Shown: positions 58,001 to 64,000 of the stretch, in pieces
How positions within the stretch are numbered: the first letter of the stretch is position 1
Layout: each line of letters begins with the position of its first letter
Source of the DNA: Glaciimonas sp.
GTDB taxonomy: Bacteria > Pseudomonadota > Gammaproteobacteria > Burkholderiales > Burkholderiaceae_D
Length of the DNA stretch: 64,000 bases
Direction of reading: 5' to 3'
Assembly (NCBI GenBank): GCA_012927585.1
Contig: JABBOY010000002.1
Location: 1-64,000, forward strand
The notes under the pieces: generated by a model
Database searches by the model: none
The model's input: only the letters and a program-made list of their open reading frames with translations
Told to the model about the DNA's origin: nothing
Translations under genes and position numbers: made by a program

Positions 58001-58903
58001 GATACTGGCGGCAACGACATCATCGACGGCGGGGCAGGCAACGACACCATCACCGACAGTGGAGAGTACTACACGCTTTATGGCGGCACGGGCAACGACA
58101 CCATCACCGCCATTGGGGGCACCGGCACGATCGACGGCGGCGACGGCAACGACACCATCACCGCCACCGGGAGCGACGCCTCGGTCACCGGGGGCGCGGG
58201 CGATGACACCATCACCACTGGCCGCGGCAACGACCTTCTCGACGGCGGCACTGGCGACGACACCATGACCGGGGGTGCCGGCAATGACGTCTACTACGTC
58301 GACGCCGTGGGCGACACCGTGGTTGAAAGCGCCAACGAAGGCGTCGACACCGTGCATGCGTCGATCAGCTACACCCTGGGCGCCAACCTGGAAAACCTGA
58401 CCCTCACCGGCAGCGCCGCGATCAACGGCACGGGCAATGCCTTGGACAACATACTCAGCGGCAACAGCGCCGACAATATCCTGGACGGTGGCGCAGGTAG
58501 CGACACCCTGATAGGCGGTCTAGGTAACGACACCTACCTGCTGGGTCGTGGTTACGGCGCCGACACAGTGCAAGAGAACGATGCGACCGGCGGCAACAGC
58601 GATGTGCTGCAATTCCTGGGTGGCATCGCAACAGACCAGATATGGCTGCGCAAAGTTGCGAACAGTCTGGAAGTCAGCATCATCGGTACCACGGATACCG
58701 CCACACTGACCGACTGGTACCTGGGCGACCAATACCATGTTGAACAGTTCAAGACCAGTGACGGTAAGACGCTGCTGGATTCACAAGTGCAAAATCTGGT
58801 AGATGCAATGGCAGGATTTGCGCCACCGGCGGCGGGGCAGACCACCTTGACGGCCAATTACGCAGCCGCCTTGAATCCGGTGATCGTCGCCAACTGGCAG
58901 TGA
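55067..58903 (+). CDS. Large RTX protein with N-terminal lysozyme-like, vWA and cadherin-like domains
   Basis: A 1278-residue protein (ATG at 55067 after TAGGAGAG). Residues 10 to about 215 resemble phage T4/pesticin muramidases: E25, Y32, D34 and T42 lie in LEFNSLTPYSD and HPTIGIGFDL, matching the T4 lysozyme Glu-9-Asp spacing. About 300-345: first RTX block (GGNGNDVLVGGSGNDIL). About 412-640: von Willebrand A domain with MIDAS DATGSMG at 419. About 660-760: cadherin-like repeat. About 785-832 and 955-1075: further RTX blocks. About 1075-1278: C-terminal region of T1SS substrates ending VIVANWQ. It is expected to be secreted unfolded by the adjacent exporter and folded by calcium outside. 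Confidence 0.88.
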   Translation: MTITVNAITQTEFNTRLRKLLEQLEFNSLTPYSDSAKPSHPTIGIGFDLTNDKVRPKVFDAMGISATDPLRTALTKAIKDNMGKSTAAVQTALDTAYGAPFVMTAAQIKSAFDDIAKSYVDIAKTSGLGYSNELVALTSLAFNGLYGPGTKAALTLPDKFDARAEAWYQIRYEHVAGQNEKRRYAEAALFGLYEPGAAMSEEAARGVYRMYTAHSDKMIDHDVAYAALLSEANLDLGAAGFTNTAADLKASLQSGADFLVAKYGQGQSFSPLNIRVGKSAGGTVSGTSANSNLLIGDVGSDTLTGGNGNDVLVGGSGNDILNGDAGDDHLYGGEGDDSLNGGSGEDTAVYKGSPLDYDIRQNSDESWSVRNVRGAKDAGSDTLRNIEAVQFDAAGGTHKTYQLQKKGLTFQTDFAIVVDATGSMGSSINSVKRAATALVNAAFADGKADARIGVVTFKDSTNGEPSEVVLSLTNQDDFSDRKTAAVNAINSISLGWGGDWAETSFEGLRLALDGHMGQWRASAGILRIALFTDAPAKDGALAAQVTALAHNIGAVIGSSSSLVRAGGSVDTFSLSFAAGAGRAAGLVGDGDPLSPFVLTDEPVTLDPTTTQVQIFTIVTGSPYWDTSAFEAIASANGGRFMTAGNNDALVSALFEIIQGNSAPTDIALSSINIAENAAIGQVVGSLSATDADIGEKFTYSLVDNPSNLFGIDGANLVVSGALDYETATKQDISVRVTDSAANTFDKTFTINVDNVLGVTITGTNGTDLINATHTVALQSLPTNEEDTITGLGGNDTLNGLGGNDTLDGGAGNDTLTGGKGNDTLTGGAGADLFLFGRGDGQDTVKDFNFGGTDQLVFGAGIAASDIAISRTGSHLVIKVNDPSNASATDQITIENWNNSTDLTEQVQFADGTVWTAADLTNRSNPISPTTTMTGTDASETFTLASDITWFDAKGGNDTITSGAGNTTIYGGGDNDTITDTGGNDIIDGGAGNDTITDSGEYYTLYGGTGNDTITAIGGTGTIDGGDGNDTITATGSDASVTGGAGDDTITTGRGNDLLDGGTGDDTMTGGAGNDVYYVDAVGDTVVESANEGVDTVHASISYTLGANLENLTLTGSAAINGTGNALDNILSGNSADNILDGGAGSDTLIGGLGNDTYLLGRGYGADTVQENDATGGNSDVLQFLGGIATDQIWLRKVANSLEVSIIGTTDTATLTDWYLGDQYHVEQFKTSDGKTLLDSQVQNLVDAMAGFAPPAAGQTTLTANYAAALNPVIVANWQ

Positions 58904-58936
58904 TTTTGCGGGGCAGCGTAAATTCAGCGTAAACGC

Positions 58937-58976
58937 GCCACTGGCCACCGCATAAATGGTGGCCAGTGGCATGTTT
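58937..58976 (+). terminator. Terminator after the RTX gene
   Basis: GCCACTGGCCACC and GGTGGCCAGTGGC form a perfect 13-bp stem with an 8-base loop, 33 bases after the stop. The T-run is short (ATGTTTG). Confidence 0.75.
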
Positions 58977-59022
58977 GTCACATCCAGCAAGCGATTGCTG
59001 ATGACGAAATGCGTTGCGCTTG

Positions 59023-59060
59023 GGCTATTTTTATCTTTTCAAGAATGGGTAAAAATAGCC
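59023..59060. terminator. Inverted repeat, possible bidirectional terminator
   Basis: GGCTATTTTTA and TAAAAATAGCC are perfect 11-bp arms around a 16-base loop. It lies between the convergent RTX and glycosyltransferase genes; the T/A runs are in the stem, so the call is tentative. Confidence 0.4.
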
Positions 59061-59253
59061 AAATTGCGTCCTGATCTTTGCTGGCGATCAATTGGCCGTT
59101 TTTCTTTCATGCCAGCAGTTGCGCCGGCAGTCAGTTCGAAAAACAGCCGTAGATTCGTTCTTTTTAGGTTTTTGCTCTATATATCAGCCCCACTCGTTTC
59201 GTGTCGGCATTACTGCGTCGATATGCTGGTAGAAGGAGGTCTTCAGACCTCGT
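59061..59253. other. Gap between RTX cassette and glycosyltransferase
   Basis: About 190 bases (350 from the RTX stop) with no recognised gene. It marks the right edge of the secretion cassette; no insertion-sequence end was seen. Confidence 0.4.
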
Positions 59254-60009
59254 TTAGCGCAACTTGCGCACCAGCAATAGCGGCAGGCGCAGCAAGAATC
59301 CCAGCAACAGGCGGCTGTGCATCCAGGTCAGCAGCAGGTTGTCGCGCAGATAGCGGAAATGCGACACGCCGCCTTCTGCGGCGCTGAAATAGCGTACCGG
59401 CGCTGTCAGGTTGACTGGTTTGACGCCGTGCCAGCACAGCCGTACTACCGCTTCCGGGTCGAAATCAAAGTGGCGCATCCAGAGCTGGCGTCGCATCACT
59501 GCGCGCAGCGGCGCAATCGGATAAACCCGGAACCCGAACAGTGAATCGCCGATGCCGGCCCATAAGGTTTCCAGGTTGGCCCACCAGTTCGAGATTCGCC
59601 GTCCCTGCACGCGCAGGCGCGGCGCGCTGGCGTCGAACATTGGCAGGCCGAGCACCATGCAATCGGGTTCGGATTGCGATGCCGCCATGAAGGCGGGAAT
59701 CAGTTCGGCTGGATGCTGGCCATCCGAATCCATCGTCAGCGCATGGGTGAAGCCAAGGGCGGCGGCTTGCTCCAGGCCATGCAATACCGCTGCGCCTTTG
59801 CCGCTATTTTTCGGCAAGAGAATGACCCGTAAGCCGGCATCGCCTGCAGCCATTGCCTGCAATTGTGCAGTGGTGCCATCGGTGCTGCCGTCGACTACGA
59901 CCCACACTGGGTTCCAGTGGTGCCGGGCTGCGCGCACGGTCTCGTACACTTTCGGGCCGGGGTTGTAACTTGGAATCAGAACCAGGTGGGTCGGGGAGGG
60001 TGATCTCAT
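59254..60009 (-). CDS. Family 2 glycosyltransferase, probably of the pigment pathway
   Basis: A 251-residue GT-A enzyme: LVLIPSYNPGPKVYETV at the N-terminus, VVDGSTDGT, the DxD in THALTMDSDGQHP, and a hydrophobic C-terminal segment. Aryl polyene clusters usually contain such a glycosyltransferase beside an acyltransferase, and the upstream gene here is one. The pair is on the minus strand and separated from the main cluster by the secretion cassette. Confidence 0.85.
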   Translation of the reverse strand: MRSPSPTHLVLIPSYNPGPKVYETVRAARHHWNPVWVVVDGSTDGTTAQLQAMAAGDAGLRVILLPKNSGKGAAVLHGLEQAAALGFTHALTMDSDGQHPAELIPAFMAASQSEPDCMVLGLPMFDASAPRLRVQGRRISNWWANLETLWAGIGDSLFGFRVYPIAPLRAVMRRQLWMRHFDFDPEAVVRLCWHGVKPVNLTAPVRYFSAAEGGVSHFRYLRDNLLLTWMHSRLLLGFLLRLPLLLVRKLR

Positions 60010-60045
60010 CGCATCGGGCGCTAAGGAATACGTGATAAGGAGGTA

Positions 60046-60822
60046 TTAAGCGGTCGGCGCGGAATTCGAGGGCGACGCCGGTGCCGCAAGCTGAGTGGCA
60101 AAATACCGGGTTAATTCTGCCATCAATGCGGCGCTGTTTTCAGGCGCAGGGAAGCGCTTACCTACGCGTACCCGGTAATGCATCGGCAGCCGCGGTTTTT
60201 TGAAAAGCGGCCATTCCTTGCTCAGAAAGGGCGAGTCGGTTTCAATCAAGATCGTCTGCACCGGCGCTTGAGCGCGGTATGCGATCACGCCTATGCCGGC
60301 TGTCAGAGGGCCGATCGGGCGTCGCACGGTACGGGTTCCTTCTGGAAACAGCAGCAAGTGGCTGCCGCGTTGCAACTCCTGCACCGCCAACATCACCATT
60401 TTGCGTGGCGAGGCATTGCTGATGTAGCGTGCCAGACGGGCACCGCCGCCGAGAAATATGTTGCCCAGTATTTCGGCTTTCATAATGCAAGCGAGGTCGG
60501 GCAGGCGCGACGCAATCAAGACCACATCCCATAACGAGGGATGATTGGAGGCAATAATCACGGATTTATCCTTGCGCAGCACATCCAGTTCACGCAAATC
60601 GAAATGGAACCGGCCCGATAGCGTCAACGTAGCCAAAGTCAGTCGAAACACCGTCATGATCGCCAGCCGTCCCAGCGCGCGTCCCAGCCCAGCCGGCAAC
60701 AGCGGATGCAAAATAAGGGCGACTAGCGACCAGAGCAGCAGCAGCAAGCCGACCCAGATCAAACCAACCCAGCAGACCAGGTAATCGTAAGCCGTCAGCA
60801 ATATACGCAAACAAAATTTCAT
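60046..60822 (-). CDS. PlsC-type 1-acylglycerol-phosphate acyltransferase-like protein
   Basis: A 258-residue membrane acyltransferase with an N-terminal membrane segment (LVCWVGLIWVGLLLLLWSLV), the NHPSLWD (NHX4D-like) active site and LLLFPEGTRT. I start at the ATG at 60822; a longer frame begins with TTG at 60894 but lacks a good ribosome site. With the glycosyltransferase 36 bases downstream it probably builds the lipid anchor of the polyene. Confidence 0.85.
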   Translation of the reverse strand: MKFCLRILLTAYDYLVCWVGLIWVGLLLLLWSLVALILHPLLPAGLGRALGRLAIMTVFRLTLATLTLSGRFHFDLRELDVLRKDKSVIIASNHPSLWDVVLIASRLPDLACIMKAEILGNIFLGGGARLARYISNASPRKMVMLAVQELQRGSHLLLFPEGTRTVRRPIGPLTAGIGVIAYRAQAPVQTILIETDSPFLSKEWPLFKKPRLPMHYRVRVGKRFPAPENSAALMAELTRYFATQLAAPASPSNSAPTA

Positions 60823-61083
60823 GGCTCTACCATGCTTTGTTAATCGGAGCGTCAGCTTGTAAAAAAAGCGATTGATTCGTCCGAAATCGTTCAACGGGAG
60901 GGTTTTTTTGAATTGGCATGATACAACAGGAGACTGCTCTGGCGGCCATTGTTCCTTTCGAATCGTTGAACACCCACTAAGCAGTTAAGATGCTTGAAAC
61001 CGGAACCTGCCGCCAAAACTATTTTTGGCAATCGATTGCAAGCGGTACTGACAAAAACTCTTTTTCCGAAGGATTATCAAATC

Positions 61084-62166
61084 ATGACTAAAAATCTTGT
61101 GCGCGGCGTACTGAGCGCGATCGCGATCTTGCCTGTCATCGCTGTTTCCGTGTCGGCTGATGCCGCGCCCCTGAAAATCGGTTTCGTGTATGTCAGCCCG
61201 ATCGGCGAAGCCGGCTGGACCACCCAGCACGACATGGCGCGCAAGGAAATGGAGAAAAATCTGGGCGCAAAAATCACCACCAAAGTAGTCGAGAACGTAC
61301 CCGAAGGAGCAGACGCCGAACGCGTGATCCGCGATTTGGCGCAACAGGGCAACAAGTTGATTTTCACCACATCGTTCGGTTACATGAACCCGACGCTGAA
61401 GGTTGCCAAACAATTTCCAGACGTAAAATTCGTCCACCTGACCGGCTATAAGACGGCCGCCAATGTCGCTACCGCCAATGCGCGCTTTTATGAAAGCCGC
61501 TACCTGGCCGGCGTACTGACCGGAAAAATGAGCAAGACCGGGGTGGCCGGTTACGTGGGCGCATTCCCTATTCCCGAAGTGCTGCAAGGCATCAACGCCT
61601 TCACGCGCGGGTTCCGCAGCGTCAATCCGAAAGCCGAAGTCAAAGTGGTATGGGTCAATAGCTGGTTCGATCCTGGCAAGGAACGCGATGCTGCGCTGAC
61701 CCTGATCGGCCAGGGCGCCGACGTGCTTACGCATCACACCGATTCCACCGCCGTGGTGCAGGCCGCCGAAGAGAAGGGTAAATATGCGGTCGCCTACCAC
61801 TCCGATATGCGCAAGTTCGGCCCCAAGGCACAAATTGCCGCCGTCACTCACCACTGGGGCAAGTATTACACCCAGCAGGCGCAAGCCGTCATTGACGGTA
61901 GCTGGAAAACCAGCGCCACCTGGGGCGGCCTCAAGGCTGGCATGGTCAAGCTGGAGGGTTATGGCCCGGCGGTGCCGAACGACGTAAAACTGTTCGTGCA
62001 AGCTAAAGAAAAAGAAATCGTGGCCGGCACCCTGAGCCCGTTTGACGGCCCGGTCAAAGACAACGAAGGCAAGATCCGGCTGGAAAAAGGCCGCATGAAC
62101 GATGACGGCCTCAACAAGATGGATTATTTCGTCGAAGGCGTAGCCGGGAAATTGCCTAAAAACTAA
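61084..62166 (+). CDS. BMP-family ABC transporter substrate-binding protein
   Basis: A 360-residue periplasmic protein with a signal peptide (LSAIAILPVIAVSVSADA, cleavage near residue 26) and a BMP domain (LKIGFVYVSPIGEAGWTTQH). It lacks a lipobox. It probably serves the YufOPQ-like transporter at 34.8-38.4 kb, which has no binding protein of its own nearby; a purine nucleoside or base is the likely ligand. GAAGGA precedes the ATG; the longer frame is not a signal peptide. Confidence 0.9.
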   Translation: MTKNLVRGVLSAIAILPVIAVSVSADAAPLKIGFVYVSPIGEAGWTTQHDMARKEMEKNLGAKITTKVVENVPEGADAERVIRDLAQQGNKLIFTTSFGYMNPTLKVAKQFPDVKFVHLTGYKTAANVATANARFYESRYLAGVLTGKMSKTGVAGYVGAFPIPEVLQGINAFTRGFRSVNPKAEVKVVWVNSWFDPGKERDAALTLIGQGADVLTHHTDSTAVVQAAEEKGKYAVAYHSDMRKFGPKAQIAAVTHHWGKYYTQQAQAVIDGSWKTSATWGGLKAGMVKLEGYGPAVPNDVKLFVQAKEKEIVAGTLSPFDGPVKDNEGKIRLEKGRMNDDGLNKMDYFVEGVAGKLPKN

Positions 62167-62173
62167 TCGTGGT

Positions 62174-62204
62174 ACGGGGCGTCGCTAGTCGCGTCCCGTT
62201 TTAA
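62174..62204 (+). terminator. Terminator after the BMP protein gene
   Basis: ACGGGGCG and a complementary CGCGTCCCGT (one bulge) enclose an eight-base loop and are followed by TTTT, eight bases after the stop. Confidence 0.65.
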
Positions 62205-62210
62205 TAACTA

Positions 62211-62280
62211 TGGAGTATGCTAAAAAATACATGTTTTACCGCATATATTAATTGTATTTTTAAAAAATACTGTCTAATTT
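62211..62280 (+). repeat. Dispersed GGGAGTAT-N20-CCGCAT element, copy B
   Basis: GGAGTAT at 62212-62218 and CCGCAT at 62239-62244 are 20 bases apart, followed by ATATTAATTGTATTTTT and AAAATACTG. It lies just after the terminator of the BMP gene. Confidence 0.75.
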
Positions 62281-62668
62281 AATTTGAATTTTTAAGGGCT
62301 GGCAGCGGCTGGGAATTTCGTGGAAATAACGCTGGAATATTGTCCTTGATCTGCATGAACATTCGGGCTGGCGCACCGCCCATAGCGCTGCGCTCAGGCG
62401 TTCGGTCAAGCCGATCAAAATCGAGCGATAATCGGCCATCTAAAAAGTCCATACGGCAATTGACCTGTATCAAAGATTCCTGTAAAAGTTGGGAGCGTCG
62501 CCGTTTCAGCATGCCAGCAGCACTGTCCGGTTGGTGCCCATACCGCGCCAGATGCCTGTCGGGCTGCGTGAGTCGAAGCGAAAATTAGCTGTGCGATGGC
62601 AGATCGATATTGCCACTACAGCACGTTTGCCAGTTCTGGCTGTTCCATCACCCGAAGGAGAATTTTTC
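62281..62668. other. Intergenic region before the TRAP operon
   Basis: About 390 bases that should hold the promoter of the TRAP genes. A 77-codon minus frame (62279-62512) has no family resemblance or ribosome site and is not called. No other structure is seen. Confidence 0.4.
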
Positions 62669-63691
62669 TTGGTCAAGACCTTATTTGCGGCCGCCATTGC
62701 GGCCGCGCTCACCGTCTCGCTGCCGGCCGTCGCGCAGCAGAAATACCAGCCTGAATATCGTTTGTCAACCGTGCTCGGCACCGCTTTTCCGTGGGGCAAT
62801 GGCGGCCAGCGTTGGGCCGATCTGGTCAAGGAAAAAACGCAGGGGCGCATCAACATCAAGATGTATCCCGGCACTTCGCTGGTAGCGGGCGATCAGACCC
62901 GCGAATTCACCGCGATCCGTCAGGGCGTGATCGACCTGGCGGTTGGCTCGTCGATCAACTGGTCGCCGCAGGTTAAGGAGCTGAACCTGTTTTCGCTGCC
63001 GTTCCTGATGCCGGATTACCGCGCGATCGATGCGCTGACGCACGGCGAAGTTGGCCGTGATCTGTTTAAAATAATCGAAAAAAATGGCGTGGTGCCGCTG
63101 GCTTGGGGCGAAAACGGTTTTCGCGAAATCAGCAATTCCAAACGTGAAATCCGCACTCCGGCCGACATGAAAGGCTTGAAATTCCGGGTGGTTGGCTCGC
63201 CCCTGTTCAACGATACTTTCACCGCTCTGGGTGCCAATCCGACCCAGATGAGCTGGGCAGATGCGCAACCTGCATTGGCATCGGGCGCAGTCGATGGCCA
63301 GGAAAATCCTATTTCAGTATTTACCGGCGCAAAAATCCACGCGATAGGACAAAAATATCTGACGGTTTGGGGTTATGTCGCCGATCCGCTGATCTTCGTG
63401 GTCAGCGGCAAGGTATGGAAGAGCTGGAGCAAGGCCGACCAAGAAGCAGTACGCGCCGCCGCAATCGAAGCCGGCAAGGACGAAACCGCGCTTGCGCGCA
63501 AAGGTCTGTCCAACGCCAACAGCGGCATCTATAACGATGTCGCAGCTTTGGGCGTAAAAGTCACGCACCTGACGCCGGCTGAAGTTGACGTATTCCGCAA
63601 GTTGACCAAGTCGACCTATGACAAATGGTCCAAGACCATCGGCGCCGATCTGGTCAAAAAAGCGGAAACGGCGATTACAGCCCGCAAATAA
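62669..63691 (+). CDS. TRAP transporter substrate-binding protein (DctP-like)
   Basis: A 340-residue DctP-family protein. The start is TTG at 62669, eight bases after GAAGGAG, giving a signal peptide (MVKTLFAAAIAAALTVSLPA, cleavage after AVA). The family pattern PWGNGGQRWADLVKEKTQGR, then AWGENGFREISNSKREI and MKGLKFRVVGS with the carboxylate-binding Arg, is present. It binds an organic acid, unknown here. The frame extends upstream without signal-peptide features. Confidence 0.93.
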   Translation: MVKTLFAAAIAAALTVSLPAVAQQKYQPEYRLSTVLGTAFPWGNGGQRWADLVKEKTQGRINIKMYPGTSLVAGDQTREFTAIRQGVIDLAVGSSINWSPQVKELNLFSLPFLMPDYRAIDALTHGEVGRDLFKIIEKNGVVPLAWGENGFREISNSKREIRTPADMKGLKFRVVGSPLFNDTFTALGANPTQMSWADAQPALASGAVDGQENPISVFTGAKIHAIGQKYLTVWGYVADPLIFVVSGKVWKSWSKADQEAVRAAAIEAGKDETALARKGLSNANSGIYNDVAALGVKVTHLTPAEVDVFRKLTKSTYDKWSKTIGADLVKKAETAITARK

Positions 63692-63710
63692 CCGGTTTGC
63701 GCCGTCGCAG

Positions 63711-63738
63711 CGCCCCGTTCGCCACGGGGCGTTTTTTG
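63711..63738 (+). terminator. Intra-operon terminator between dctP and dctQ
   Basis: CGCCCCG and CGGGGCG form a 7-bp stem with a 7-base loop and a T6 run, 19 bases after the dctP stop. It would lower transcription of the permease genes relative to the abundant binding protein. Confidence 0.8.
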
Positions 63739-63742
63739 TTTG

Positions 63743-63803
63743 AGTCCCCTCGCCCGCTTGCGGGAGAGGGCGCTTCCTAGCTGGCTGAACAGTAAGTGCG
63801 CTG
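63743..63803. repeat. REP-like palindrome, copy 4, with shared tail
   Basis: CTCGCCCGCTTGCGGGAGAG with the same flank (CTAGCTGGCTGAACAGTAAG) that follows palindrome 3 at 34.5 kb (CTAGCGGGCTGAGCACTTA). Confidence 0.75.
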
Positions 63804-63833
63804 CTCCCGACACCCATTTAAACCACGAATGAA

Positions 63834-64000
63834 ATGACCGATCTAATGAGTGATCCATCCGACACCACCCACCCGACCGAGGAAGCCCCGCGCGTGCCGG
63901 TCAAGATCGAAGAATTTTGTGCCGCGCTGGCGCTGGCGCTGATTTGCTGCATCACCTTTGCCAACGTGCTGGTGCGTTATTTCACCGATGTCTCGTTTGC
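63834..64000 (+). CDS. TRAP transporter small permease (DctQ-like), partial
   Basis: An open frame running off the right edge: MTDLMSDPSDTTHPTEEAPR, then an amphipathic lead-in and the first membrane helix (ALALALICCITFANVLVRYF), as in DctQ proteins. Starts at 63834 or 63846 are both possible; neither has a good ribosome site. It completes the binding protein upstream; the large permease lies outside the window. Confidence 0.75.
   Translation, partial: MTDLMSDPSDTTHPTEEAPRVPVKIEEFCAALALALICCITFANVLVRYFTDVSF

Noticed and set aside
57930-58290. Dense short tandem repeats that could be taken for a CRISPR or satellite array
   Set aside because: They are the coding repeats of RTX nonapeptides (GGxGxDxxx) in frame within the large RTX gene.
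62279-62512. A 77-codon minus frame between the BMP and TRAP genes
   Set aside because: No family resemblance or start signal, and its end overlaps the dispersed repeat.

Overview
The window comes from a betaproteobacterial (Burkholderiales) chromosome, most likely Oxalobacteraceae. This rests on the folD-prlC-holC-DUF2486 neighbourhood, the homodimeric-type aceE with a lipoyl-bearing lpdA, the MerR and LysR types, and moderately GC-rich codon use; no rRNA or tRNA is present to place it better. The left edge lies inside an IS3-family insertion sequence.

Region by region. (1) 0.25-4.8 kb, minus strand: a compact housekeeping operon folD-prlC-glutaredoxin-like-holC-DUF2486. (2) 5.1-11.5 kb, plus: the pyruvate dehydrogenase operon aceE-aceF-lpdA with a strong terminator. 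(3) 11.5-20.4 kb: an accessory patchwork holding an enoyl-CoA hydratase, a PIN/RHH toxin-antitoxin (TA) pair, a LysR/MFS/2-oxoglutarate-oxygenase locus, a HigB/HigA-type pair and a MerR-aldo/keto reductase pair. Decayed duplicate tails of lpdA, of an aldo/keto reductase and of the TA locus are scattered among them. Both toxin genes here carry one-base frameshifts while their antitoxins are intact. (4) 20.7-27.2 kb: a 56-residue CDGSH-like protein, DUF423, cytochrome b561, and a MacAB/TolC-type tripartite efflux operon. (5) 27.3-38.4 kb: purine salvage and catabolism (guaD, xdhC, a fused xdhAB and a divergent BMP-type nucleoside ABC transporter), with an intact HigBA module sitting between xdhC and guaD. 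(6) 38.4-49.4 kb: an aryl-polyene-like pigment cluster (ACP, membrane protein, AMP-ligase/dehydratase fusion, acyltransferase, LolA-like, MMPL exporter, polysaccharide deacetylase, ketosynthase plus chain-length-factor-like partner, dehydratase, ketoreductase). (7) 49.6-58.9 kb: a type I secretion cassette (HlyB- and HlyD-like) with an RTX fragment, a small exported LprI-family protein and a 1278-residue RTX protein whose N-terminus looks like a phage/pesticin-type lysozyme. (8) 59.2-60.8 kb, minus: a glycosyltransferase and a PlsC-type acyltransferase, which probably belong to the pigment pathway and are now separated from it. (9) 61.1-64.0 kb: the BMP substrate-binding protein and the start of a TRAP transporter.

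How it works together. The BMP protein at 61 kb probably feeds the transporter at 34.8-38.4 kb, which supplies guanine deaminase and xanthine dehydrogenase; the pigment and secretion cassettes lie between the two halves. The leading novelty candidate is the secreted RTX lysozyme with an adjacent LprI-type (lysozyme-inhibitor family) protein, which could form a T1SS-delivered effector/immunity pair. A second unexplained signal is a dispersed intergenic element of about 65-85 bp, in seven copies plus one decayed copy, with GGGAGTAT and CCGCAT blocks separated by exactly 20 nt in every intact copy. A third is a perfect 25-bp inverted repeat lying in frame at the junction of the fused xdhA and xdhB.
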